61,797 nt of DNA from Candidatus Cloacimonadota bacterium (GTDB lineage Bacteria; Cloacimonadota; Cloacimonadia; JGIOTU-2): contig JAUWMT010000012.1 in the NCBI GenBank assembly GCA_030613025.1, forward strand, positions 1-61,797, read 5' to 3'. Each line of letters opens with the position of its first letter. The stretch's first letter is position 1. Positions 16,452 through 24,655 of the stretch are shown piece by piece. The position numbers and the translations under genes were made by a program. The notes under the pieces are model-generated. The model worked only from the letters and a program-made list of their open reading frames with translations. It was not told where the DNA came from and ran no database searches.

Positions 16452-17336
16452 CTAATTAGCAATTAGTTGGAACACATGAAGTTTATTGGATTCGAGTATG
16501 CCGATAGCCGAACCAAATGCAATAATTGATGTTGGTTTGATGTTTTTTATAAAGTCAGATATGGTTCCGAGAAGTAAGGGTTCGAAGGACATTCGTCGCG
16601 CCACATACACATTAGTTTCATTATCTAAATAATAGTAAAAAATTTTTGTAGAAGTGATATCGAGTAAAGCATTGGATGGTGAGATCTCATGAAGCATGCC
16701 TCCAAAATTATCAATAAGAAAAATACTGTTCTCGCCGGTATCTGCAATGTAATTCACTTCAAGGGTTGTGCAGATCTTTTGCGGATCATTTAGATAAAAT
16801 TTTCCGAATTTGAAGCGTATGCTGTTCTCTTTTGTAAAGCAGAAAATCTGGTTTGAAAAGCTATCATAAATGAGGAGTTCGCCTGTATCCTGAACTGCAA
16901 TAAGCTCGGGCTCGGTCACTTCCATTGGTGTGAAGGAGTTCACATACTGGCCGAAATCATCAAACTGAACAATTACATTCGTCACATCATCGACCACAAA
17001 AACATTTCCAAAGCTGTCCACTGCAAAATCCGAGATATGCACGAATTGTCCTTCATCAAATCCAAATTCGCCGATACGTTGTAGAATTTTCCCATTCCCG
17101 TCAATACGATAGAGCACATTTTTTAAGTTATCCAGTACAATGAAGGAATTCGTGAAGCTGCAATAACGTATTTTTTTTGGTTGAACAGGAAGATGGATTT
17201 GAGATCTATATACAAGTCCTTTTGGGAGGGGTTTTGTGTCGGAAATTGTTAAACCCGAACAGGATAAAATCCAGAAGGTCAGAATAACTAAAAGTGTTTT
17301 ATGCAGTATAAAATTATAATTTAATTTATTATCCAT
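16452..17336 (-). CDS. NHL-repeat lipoprotein
   Basis: A 294-residue protein with a membrane-targeting N-terminus ending in the lipobox ILSCSG (Cys near residue 26), so it should be a lipoprotein. The body is built of NHL/6-bladed propeller-like repeats such as QRIGEFGFDEGQFVHISDFAVDSFGNVFVVDD, then 'VQFDDFGQYVNSF' and 'YIADTGENSIFLID'. No catalytic residues are recognisable. NHL propellers mostly bind proteins or sugars, so a scaffold or binding role on the membrane surface is inference. It lies 91 bp upstream of lnt. Confidence 0.8.
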   Translation of the reverse strand: MDNKLNYNFILHKTLLVILTFWILSCSGLTISDTKPLPKGLVYRSQIHLPVQPKKIRYCSFTNSFIVLDNLKNVLYRIDGNGKILQRIGEFGFDEGQFVHISDFAVDSFGNVFVVDDVTNVIVQFDDFGQYVNSFTPMEVTEPELIAVQDTGELLIYDSFSNQIFCFTKENSIRFKFGKFYLNDPQKICTTLEVNYIADTGENSIFLIDNFGGMLHEISPSNALLDITSTKIFYYYLDNETNVYVARRMSFEPLLLGTISDFIKNIKPTSIIAFGSAIGILESNKLHVFQLIAN

Positions 17337-17344
17337 AAGAAATT

Positions 17345-17405
17345 ACTTTCTCTGTGACCTCTGCCTGCCACGGCGTAGCGCAGCGAAGATGGGTGTGCTC
17401 TGTGG
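17345..17405. repeat. Composite intergenic repeat
   Basis: CTCTGTGACCTCTG and GTGCTCTGTGGT, halves of the 'ctctgtg...ctctgtggt' family, are interrupted by CCACGGCGTAGCGCAGCGAAG, a unit that recurs with variation at 11820, 37131 and 54358. One repeat appears to have inserted into the other. Confidence 0.6.
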
Positions 17406-17442
17406 TATATATGTTTTGATTCTAAATCTATGAAATTTCATG

Positions 17443-19155
17443 TCACTGAGAAGGTCGAATATCCTTTAATTTTCCCTGTATTTTTAAAATATTCTGCCAG
17501 TTATTTTCCTCGAGGGAATAGGCAATATCAATGCGAGATCCCTTTTTCAGGAAGGGTGCAAGGTCACCCATATTGAAACCTATCAGATCAAGGATTTTTT
17601 CATTCTGTAACGCTTTTATCTTGAGATGGTTCATGCCAACTGTGTAGGGGTAGCCCACGACCATGATATTCGAACTCATGAATATAGGGTTCATATTTTT
17701 CGGTCCGAAAGGTGCGAACATTTTCAGCCATTTGATGAGTTCATCATCTATTTGCTGGAGATTAAGCTCATCAACCACGCTGATCTGGGGCTGGATTTCC
17801 TGTTCTGATAAAATTTTTCGAGCATATTCATTGAGTTTCTCATCAAGGATATCGATATACTCGGGCAGGATCGTAAGTCCGGCAGCGTATTTATGACCGC
17901 CAAAACTGATGAGATAATCTTCAAAATGAGTAAGGCAGTCAAAGATATTGAAATTCTGAATGCTGCGTCCCGAGCCGCTTCCCTCGCCTTCTGAGATTGT
18001 TATCAGAATGGTTGGTCGGTTATATTTTTCTACAACTTTTGAAGCAACAATCCCGATCACGCCCGGATGCCAATCCTCGGCAGCAAGGACAATGAAATAG
18101 GTATTCTTCATGTCAGGATATTTTGCTTCGATCATGTCACAGGCAGTTTTGAAGGTATCCTGGTCGATCTTCTGGCGTTTAAAATTCTCTGAATCAATGG
18201 AAAGAGCAAGCTGTTTTGCAACTTCTGGAGTAGTAGCTGTCATTAGTTCGACCGCTCTGTCCGCACTGCCCATTCGTCCGGCTGCGTTTATACGTGGAGC
18301 AAGTTTGAAGACAATATCGCTGGATTTGATCACTACTTGTTTTAAGCCCGACAGGTTGAGAAGATAGTTGATGCCCATATTTTTTCGTTGCTGCAAACGC
18401 TCTATTCCAAGCCGTGCAATGATCCTGTTCTCACCTGTAAGAGGAACGATGTCAGCAATTGTACCCAAACCGGCAAGATCGCAATATCCTCCAACAGCTT
18501 CGTTCCCATCTTTGCCGATTTTCATAAAGATCGCTGTGAGTACTTTTAGTGCTATCCCTGCACCTGAAAGTTCGGAATAGGGGTAGGTGGAATCCTTTAA
18601 TTTGGGATCAATTATCGCAAAAGCTTCGGGCAAGATCTCTTTTGGTGTGTGGTGGTCTGTGACGATAACATCAATATTGCAGGCATTCAGGTCTGCAATT
18701 TCTTCCACTGCATTAATGCCGCAGTCCACAGTAATAACAAGCTGAGCATGCATGGATTCGATTGCCCTGTTGCCTATAAGTGAGAGTCCGTAACCCTCGA
18801 TCATTCTATTTGGAATGTAAAAACCTACATTCGCATCCAGCTCACGCAGACCCATAAGCAGAATCGAAGTAGCAGTTGTGCCATCTACATCATAATCACC
18901 ATAAATAATTATCTTTTCTTTTAGCTCGACAGCACGGATAATCCGCTCGACTGCTTTATCCATATCCTTAAAAAGAAATGGATCATGCAGGTCTTCGATG
19001 GATGGATTAAAAAAGATGTCAGCTTTTTCGGGTGTATCGATCCCATGAAGAACAAGTAATTTCGCGATAACAGGAGGGCAACTCAGCTTATCAATAAGTC
19101 CATCAAGTACATGCTGATCAACAGCAAGTGCTTCTTTAATCCATTTCTTTCTCAT
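17443..19155 (-). CDS. recJ: Single-stranded-DNA-specific exonuclease RecJ
   Basis: 5'-3' ssDNA exonuclease in recombination and mismatch/base-excision repair. The 570 residues show the DHH-family motifs in order: KIIIYGDYDVDGTTATSILL (metal-binding Asp residues), VITVDCGINA, VIVTDHHTP (the DHH), GAGIALKVL, and the DHHA1 motif SFGGHKYAAGLTI, followed by a C-terminal OB-like domain. The length is normal for the family. It lies just downstream of the RNase P RNA gene on the same strand. Confidence 0.96.
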   Translation of the reverse strand: MRKKWIKEALAVDQHVLDGLIDKLSCPPVIAKLLVLHGIDTPEKADIFFNPSIEDLHDPFLFKDMDKAVERIIRAVELKEKIIIYGDYDVDGTTATSILLMGLRELDANVGFYIPNRMIEGYGLSLIGNRAIESMHAQLVITVDCGINAVEEIADLNACNIDVIVTDHHTPKEILPEAFAIIDPKLKDSTYPYSELSGAGIALKVLTAIFMKIGKDGNEAVGGYCDLAGLGTIADIVPLTGENRIIARLGIERLQQRKNMGINYLLNLSGLKQVVIKSSDIVFKLAPRINAAGRMGSADRAVELMTATTPEVAKQLALSIDSENFKRQKIDQDTFKTACDMIEAKYPDMKNTYFIVLAAEDWHPGVIGIVASKVVEKYNRPTILITISEGEGSGSGRSIQNFNIFDCLTHFEDYLISFGGHKYAAGLTILPEYIDILDEKLNEYARKILSEQEIQPQISVVDELNLQQIDDELIKWLKMFAPFGPKNMNPIFMSSNIMVVGYPYTVGMNHLKIKALQNEKILDLIGFNMGDLAPFLKKGSRIDIAYSLEENNWQNILKIQGKLKDIRPSQ

Positions 19156-19178
19156 CTATTCTCCAAACCCGATAATAT

Positions 19179-19598
19179 GCAGAAGATAATAATAAGCCGA
19201 ATTCTGTTTCCCGAAGTATAAGTTCGGGATGACGATCATTTATCTATCTCAAGCTTCACAGCACTTTTCCGAAGAAAAGCTCACAGTCTGTTCTGTGATT
19301 GAGTTTGGCGGTCTACCCGAGAGTATGACGAATGGAGCAGTTCGTATCCGCCAACCGGCGGATTCCTCTTCTATTTGACCTTGCACCAATAAGGTTTACC
19401 GAGCTGCCGATGTCACCACCGGCACTGGTGGTCTCTTACACCACCTTTTCACCCTTGTCCCGATAAATCGGGACGGTTTATTTTCTGTGGCACTTTCTTT
19501 CCATCGCTGGAACTACGTGTTACGTAGTATCGTGCTCCTGGTGTTCGGACTTTCCTTCCCCCGATTAATCGAGGGGCGATCGTCTAATTATCTTCAGC
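19179..19598 (-). ncRNA. rnpB: RNase P RNA, type A
   Basis: Catalytic RNA that matures tRNA 5' ends. On the minus strand it shows the conserved 5' core GGAAAGTCCGAAC, the ATAG-type core AGAGACCACC, GGTAAACC, the AGATAAATGATCGTC segment and the 3' ACAGAATTCGGCTTAT. The ends pair as P1 (GAAGATAAT at 19588-19596 with ATTATCTTC at 19181-19190). Two variable helices are capped by near-perfect palindromes (GTCCCGATTTATCGGGAC in P12, CCCCTCGATTAATCGGGGG in P3). It begins about 3 nt after the stop of the COG1579 gene, so it is probably processed from a shared transcript. Confidence 0.95.
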
Positions 19599-19601
19599 AC
19601 A

Positions 19602-20306
19602 CTATTTAGGTGCAATTAATATTCTTGAGCAATTTTCGCAAGTAATGATCCTGTCATTTTTGGAAACTTCAACCATGATCTGAGGACGAACACGAAAATG
19701 ACAGCCGGCACAAGTACTCTTGCTTAATATGACAACGGCTTTTCCGTTACCATGCTGGATGAGACGCTGATATCTGCGAAAGAGAAGATCAGGAATTTCC
19801 TTGGATAATTTGAGCTTTTCAGCTTCCAGCTCATCTACCTTCTTTTGAAGTTCGGCAACTTGCTTATCTATCTTTGCCTTTTCCTCTTCAAAGATCTTCT
19901 GATCTTTTTGAAAGAGTTCTTCAAATTTCTTTTTTTCTTCTCTGAGAACAGACTCTTCTTCCATAAATTCGATAAGCTGTTCTTCTATATCAGCATTTTT
20001 TTCTTTTCGATGAGTGATCTCTGCGTTTAGCGCTTTGTATTCTTTGTTCGTTTTGACTGAGAGCAGTTGATTTTCGTATTTATTAACATCCTGATTATTG
20101 GATGTGATGTCAAGCTCCAGTTTTTTCTGCTGCAAAAGATTCTGTTCGAGCCGCTGAGTGATGTTCTTCACGGACTCTTGCTCGGAACTGTATTTTTCTT
20201 CCAGTTCCTGCACAATTTTTGGTAAGCGTACGATCTCTTTTGTATTTAGCAGTATCTTATCATCTAGTACCTGTAGATTTTTTAAAATCTTGATCTCTTT
20301 AAGCAT
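19602..20306 (-). CDS. Zinc-ribbon coiled-coil protein (COG1579)
   Basis: A 234-residue protein: a long coiled coil (about 20-180, heptads rich in E, K, Q and L) capped by a C-terminal C4 zinc ribbon, CAGCHFRVRP ... CENCSRIL. This matches the COG1579/CT398 family, proposed to act near nucleic acids or secretion-chaperone complexes; the function is not settled. The family is often found next to RNase P RNA, as here. AGGAGTGAG precedes the ATG. Confidence 0.88.
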   Translation of the reverse strand: MLKEIKILKNLQVLDDKILLNTKEIVRLPKIVQELEEKYSSEQESVKNITQRLEQNLLQQKKLELDITSNNQDVNKYENQLLSVKTNKEYKALNAEITHRKEKNADIEEQLIEFMEEESVLREEKKKFEELFQKDQKIFEEEKAKIDKQVAELQKKVDELEAEKLKLSKEIPDLLFRRYQRLIQHGNGKAVVILSKSTCAGCHFRVRPQIMVEVSKNDRIITCENCSRILIAPK

Positions 20307-20343
20307 GTCTCACTCCTAAAGAATAGTAAAAATATATGATAAC

Positions 20344-20376
20344 AAAAAAGGCAATTATGAATTCCATAAATGCCTT
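20344..20376 (-). terminator. Intrinsic terminator for the secreted-protein gene at 20631
   Basis: Read on the minus strand: hairpin AAGGCATTTAT ... ATAATTGCCTT followed by a run of T (complement of AAAAAA at 20344-20349). It lies between the 3' end of the 20631 gene and the COG1579 gene. The rest of the 324-bp gap (20377-20630) shows another small hairpin (AGCCCATCTTTGTTGGGCT, 20422-20440) and no gene. Confidence 0.65.
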
Positions 20377-20630
20377 GTAGTATATGTTTTGTGGTGCTAT
20401 TGTTTTACACAATTTTGTAAAGCCCATCTTTGTTGGGCTCCCATGTTTTTTTCCCGATGCACATATTATATATTTTTCCATAAAAGTAGAAGTAACAATG
20501 CTGACTCAGGTAAATTATTGTCAAATTTTTATGATTTTGATGCGTAATTAAGTAAAAATGAAAAGCGAGCTTAAAAATTAAAGATAAACCCCCAAAAATA
20601 TTTCGAGATTATTAGAAATTATAGTGTTGA

Positions 20631-22046
20631 TCATTTGATCTTTGTTACCTTTTTTACTGCCCTGTAATTATCGCCTTCTAACTTAAGAAAGTATATACCA
20701 TTTTGCACCTCCTTCCCATCGAAGGCTTTTCCATCCCAGATTACTTCATTAATTTGAAATTTTGAATTTTTAATTTTTAATTCTCTTATGAGTTGTCCTT
20801 TTGTATTGTAGATAGTAACAACGGGATCTTTCAATGATACTTTACTATTGAGAGAAATGTTACAATCTTCTCTAATAGGATTGGGAAATATATTGATTGA
20901 AATAGTATTGTTCGGACTAACCGGATCGTCTATTGAAAAGATTTGTCCTGAGGAATCAGTTTTTGCTAAAAAGAAATTATTGTTGTTATAATGTGTCTCT
21001 CCGCTACAAATGAATGAACCACCTGCTAATTCCCGAAAACACCTATCACCATTTGAAGGATAAAAATCAAATTGCCTATTCCATATCTCATTCTGGGTGG
21101 TATTAAACTTAAATAGATGGGTTTTTTGTGTTGCAACTCCACCCCAACTATAAGCAATAAAATTTCCATCATTTGCTTGTAGTACAGATTTACCGGCAGC
21201 CATATCATCTATAATGTATTCCCATATCACATCACCATCCGGTTCGTAAAAACCTAAAAATGTATCTATAGCACGAGTATGTATTTCTCCTATCACCATA
21301 ATATTCCCCTCATTAGTTTCAATTATACAGTTACCTATATCGTGTCCCCCGAGACCATCAAATGTTCTTGTCCAGAGCGAATCACCATTACAATCTGTTT
21401 TAACCACAATAATATCTTGTGCCGTATAGTTTACCCCTGTTAACAAATAATCGCCATTGCTAGCTGAATATATTGAGTATGCATTACTTCCGGTTCCTAT
21501 TTGTATTGAGTTAGTCCAGATCGTATTTCCATCATTATCTATTTTCCTCAAAGCTATGTCGGCATATAGTCTTCCTCCTAATATCATGTTATCATCTACA
21601 GTTCTATCCATCGAGTTAACTCCAAAGTCATCATAGGGAATTGCCCAGAGTCTATTTCCTTCCGAATCTCTCTTTATCATATAGCCCCCACCTGTAAGCT
21701 GATAACCACATGTAATTAAATCTCCCTCAGAAGTCTCAACGCAGGCATAATTATCATTCTCTCCTAAGAAATCAACACTATCTTTCCTTGCCCACAGCAT
21801 ATTCCCATCTTTATCGGTTTTCATCAGAAATCCCCATCTTTCTGAATAAAATTCATCACAGAGATCAAAGCTTCCACTCACTACATACCCGCTATCCTGG
21901 GTTACAATGACATCCTCGACAAAATACTTATCTTCCATGTATGGTTCCTGAAAGGGTCTGTAGGTTTTGACCCATGTATCTGCGGCTAAGAGCCGGAAAG
22001 TAAAAAACAGAAAGCAAAAAGCAAAAATATTAACTTTATATTTCAT
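20631..22046 (-). CDS. Secreted beta-propeller-like protein with C-terminal sorting domain
   Basis: About 471 residues. Signal peptide (MKYKVNIFAFCFLFFTFRLLAA), then repeated units of the form 'D-G-x-(N/D)-x-x-W-x-(R/K)' (MKTDKDGNMLWARK, IKRDSEGNRLWAIP, RKIDNDGNTIWTNS, VKTDCNGDSLWTRTF) typical of FCB propeller proteins. The C-terminal 90 residues (INIFPNPIREDCN ... IYNTKGQLIRELKI ... WDGKAFDGKEVQNGIYFLKLEG) form a FlgD-like/type IX sorting-type domain. Start set at 22044-22046 because GGAGG sits 5 nt upstream; the ATG at 22058 overlaps that site. The ligand is unknown. Confidence 0.85.
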   Translation of the reverse strand: MKYKVNIFAFCFLFFTFRLLAADTWVKTYRPFQEPYMEDKYFVEDVIVTQDSGYVVSGSFDLCDEFYSERWGFLMKTDKDGNMLWARKDSVDFLGENDNYACVETSEGDLITCGYQLTGGGYMIKRDSEGNRLWAIPYDDFGVNSMDRTVDDNMILGGRLYADIALRKIDNDGNTIWTNSIQIGTGSNAYSIYSASNGDYLLTGVNYTAQDIIVVKTDCNGDSLWTRTFDGLGGHDIGNCIIETNEGNIMVIGEIHTRAIDTFLGFYEPDGDVIWEYIIDDMAAGKSVLQANDGNFIAYSWGGVATQKTHLFKFNTTQNEIWNRQFDFYPSNGDRCFRELAGGSFICSGETHYNNNNFFLAKTDSSGQIFSIDDPVSPNNTISINIFPNPIREDCNISLNSKVSLKDPVVTIYNTKGQLIRELKIKNSKFQINEVIWDGKAFDGKEVQNGIYFLKLEGDNYRAVKKVTKIK

Positions 22047-22074
22047 TGTAACCTCCATGATAAAGCGTTGTGTA

Positions 22075-22170
22075 ACGTATCTCTGTGTTCTCTGCCTGCC
22101 AAAGCGTCTTGTCGGGGCGTATCCGCCAGCTGGTGGAGAAGACTGAAGTGAAACGGAGACTGGTGGTAGA
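22075..22170. repeat. Composite intergenic repeat
   Basis: Contains CTCTGTGTTCTCTGCCTGCC, then GTCGGGGCGTATCCGCCAGC, then GAAGTGAAACGGAGACTGGTGG. It is a rearranged version of the units at 17345 and 54355. No protein is encoded. Confidence 0.5.
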
Positions 22171-22216
22171 TTCTGTATGGGGTTTGTATAGGATGCTTTT
22201 TATCCATGTCAAATTT

Positions 22217-23368
22217 TTATGCTTTCGACGCATCATGTTCGTGAATTAGCATTTTGCCAAGAAAACTTTTTTTGAGAGAGACTGCATGTTCTGGACATAT
22301 CTCGATGCAGCACATGCAGAGAATGCATTTTTGTGTATCTAATTTTGGAGCAAGATCATTTTCTTCGAGAGAGAGGGCTTTACCCGGACAGAATTTCACA
22401 CATGCTTTGCACTGCACACACTTTTTTGGGGCAAAATAAGGAATAGTCCAGAAGAATCGTTTAACGAAACCTTTCAAGGGTACTGAAAGCAAGTTAATAA
22501 TTCGATTTTTTCTTTTACTTGCTTGAATGTTACAATCAGGAAGTACGAAATTTTCATCAAAATCACCGGATAATTGAAAATCGTTGAAATCCAATCCTGC
22601 TCGCTCCGCAGCGATGCGTGTGATAGGCACTTTTTCCGGTTCGTAGCCCATGAACGAGCTGGCAAAGTAATCAAGTGCAATTGCATTTTTGCTGCCAAGC
22701 ACAATATCGAATTTCTTCACACCGCCTGTCGAGGGACCATTTCCATCCATGCCGATAATGCCGTCGATCAGATTGAAAACAACTTTTTCTTTGATGAGTC
22801 CGTAAATATCGACAACAAATTCTGCAAATTTTTTTGGATTCGGCGCCAGCCGGTGAAGATTTGATTTTGCAAGTCCCGGAATAATACCGTAGAAATTTTT
22901 AATTGCACCTGTGTATAAGGTGTACATGTGGGTTTTCAATTTTGCCAGATTAATGATTGCTTCTGCATCAATGAATGCTTTGTTCACAGTGTATTTTGCA
23001 TTCTTATTATATGTGTAAATACCATTTTTGACCGGATTTATAAGCGTAATCCCGTAGAGCTTTGCAAGACTTTCCATACCAGTCAGTTGATATGCTTTCA
23101 TAGCGCTCACAGTTCCACCCGGATTATCCATAAGTGAGATTGAAATTTTGTGATCTTTGAGTATTTCTATAACTGCTGCTACAATATTAGGATGGGTCGT
23201 GATGGCTCTTTCAGGTGGATATGCACCAAGAAGATTGGGCTTTAGTAGAACTGATGAAAGAGATTTCAGTGTTGGATAGAAATCGGTTTCAGTGAAAATC
23301 GAATCTATAACATTTTTGATCTTGGGAATGTCGTAGGATGAGCATTTTTTAGCAATAACTTTGTACAT
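22217..23368 (-). CDS. DUF362 protein with C-terminal 2x[4Fe-4S] ferredoxin domain
   Basis: About 383 residues. The N-terminal DUF362 domain shows LLKPNLLGAYPPERAITTHP, LMDNPGG, INLAKLKTHMYTLYTGAIKNFYG and IDGIIGMDGNGPSTGG, the residues conserved in this family. Two ferredoxin motifs follow near the C-terminus, CVQCKACVKFCPGKAL and CILCMCCIEICPEHAV. The function is uncertain; the family is tied to anaerobic redox chemistry. Start set at 23366-23368 (MYKVIAKK), preceded by AAGGAA. It follows larA by 8 bp on the same strand, so the two are probably co-transcribed. Confidence 0.88.
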   Translation of the reverse strand: MYKVIAKKCSSYDIPKIKNVIDSIFTETDFYPTLKSLSSVLLKPNLLGAYPPERAITTHPNIVAAVIEILKDHKISISLMDNPGGTVSAMKAYQLTGMESLAKLYGITLINPVKNGIYTYNKNAKYTVNKAFIDAEAIINLAKLKTHMYTLYTGAIKNFYGIIPGLAKSNLHRLAPNPKKFAEFVVDIYGLIKEKVVFNLIDGIIGMDGNGPSTGGVKKFDIVLGSKNAIALDYFASSFMGYEPEKVPITRIAAERAGLDFNDFQLSGDFDENFVLPDCNIQASKRKNRIINLLSVPLKGFVKRFFWTIPYFAPKKCVQCKACVKFCPGKALSLEENDLAPKLDTQKCILCMCCIEICPEHAVSLKKSFLGKMLIHEHDASKA

Positions 23369-23376
23369 AAGGTTCC

Positions 23377-24645
23377 TTATTTTTGTGTATTGAATGGAAA
23401 GAACATCGCACCATTTGGAACTATATAGCAAGAGTATTCTTCGCCCTCTTTATTTTTGATGAATTCAAGAGCTTTTTCGATTGATTCCACAGGGGTAAAG
23501 TGCACTGATCTGACAAGTTCGGGGTCCATAGAACTCACAACAAGAATATCAGCTTTTTTCAGCAATCTTCCAGTAGCGAACGCACGATGCCCACCAATCT
23601 GAATGTCTTTTTGATCGATCAGAAGGAGTTCGTCGATAGAACGTGCATTGCGTAGCTGGTTTTCCATTTCATTCTGCCCGATATTCTCATGGCATTCAGT
23701 GAGAAGAATGACAGTACCGCCTTCTTTTACCAGTTCAAATGTACTGTTCAATGCTTTCTGTGATTGATAAAAATTTATATCTTTAGGATATCCGCCGACA
23801 GATACAATAAGCGCATCTGCTTTTTGAGAGTATTTTACGGAGTTATGTTCAATAAAGAATTTTACTCCTTCAAGAAATGCATCATCGAGTGTACCTGCAA
23901 AGCATTGAACGAGCTCTTTCTTATGATTGAGAACAGCTTGCAAAGTGAAATCCACACCGACTATTGCAGCAGCTTCAGCCATTTCAAAATGAATTTTGTT
24001 GCTGTTTTCAATGTTACCGAGTACTGCATAATCGTGAACAATATTTGAGTGATTACAACGAATAGTTTCATATCCGCAAATACCCGGAAGAATTGATTTT
24101 CTTCCTCCGCTGAAACCGGCAAAATAATGTGGACTGATCACACCGAGAGTGATAATGAAGTCAGCTTCAGCAACTTTTTTATTTATGAGAAGCTCACTGC
24201 CCGAAGCCAATTTTCTGAGATTTACAAGATCATCAGCTCTGCAATCATGATTTTCAATTGAAAAGTTATCAACAGCCCAATCTCCATAATGATATCTCAT
24301 CTCAGATTCTGTCATTTTTCTATGTGTGCCGTTTGCAATTATACACTTTATATTTTCGTGGAGAATTTCATAAGAAAGCAATTCCCTGAGAAGTGTTTCC
24401 AGCATGAGTGCAAAAGGACCGGGACGGGTGATGTCACTAATAATAATGACGATCTTTTCAGGATTTTTCTTTTTAAGAAGATCCGGTAATGGAGGACTTC
24501 CAATAGGGGATTCCAATTTTTCCCGAATGAGCTTTTGGGGATTTACTATAGCATCAATGTGTTTCATTTTAAGAATTCCCAATAAATTTTTATCCGGAAT
24601 CTCGCATTCCTTGTAACCTTTTCCATATTGTAATTTTATATTCAT
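23377..24645 (-). CDS. LarA-family nickel-pincer racemase/epimerase homologue
   Basis: About 422 residues of the lactate racemase (LarA, DUF2088) superfamily, whose members use a nickel-pincer nucleotide to racemise or epimerise 2-hydroxy acids by hydride transfer. Visible family residues: IIISDITRPGP, the catalytic-His motif ANGTHRKM, NHDCRADDLV, and SPHYFAGFSGGRKSILPGI with the second catalytic His and the lysine that bonds the cofactor, then RCNHSNIVHD (Ni-ligand His). The substrate is unknown. LarB, LarC and LarE are not in the window. Start set at 24643-24645 (MNIKLQYGKGY), 11 bp after polA; an ATG overlapping the polA end (24669) is possible. Confidence 0.87.
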   Translation of the reverse strand: MNIKLQYGKGYKECEIPDKNLLGILKMKHIDAIVNPQKLIREKLESPIGSPPLPDLLKKKNPEKIVIIISDITRPGPFALMLETLLRELLSYEILHENIKCIIANGTHRKMTESEMRYHYGDWAVDNFSIENHDCRADDLVNLRKLASGSELLINKKVAEADFIITLGVISPHYFAGFSGGRKSILPGICGYETIRCNHSNIVHDYAVLGNIENSNKIHFEMAEAAAIVGVDFTLQAVLNHKKELVQCFAGTLDDAFLEGVKFFIEHNSVKYSQKADALIVSVGGYPKDINFYQSQKALNSTFELVKEGGTVILLTECHENIGQNEMENQLRNARSIDELLLIDQKDIQIGGHRAFATGRLLKKADILVVSSMDPELVRSVHFTPVESIEKALEFIKNKEGEEYSCYIVPNGAMFFPFNTQK

Positions 24646-24655
24646 TTTAGTATCA

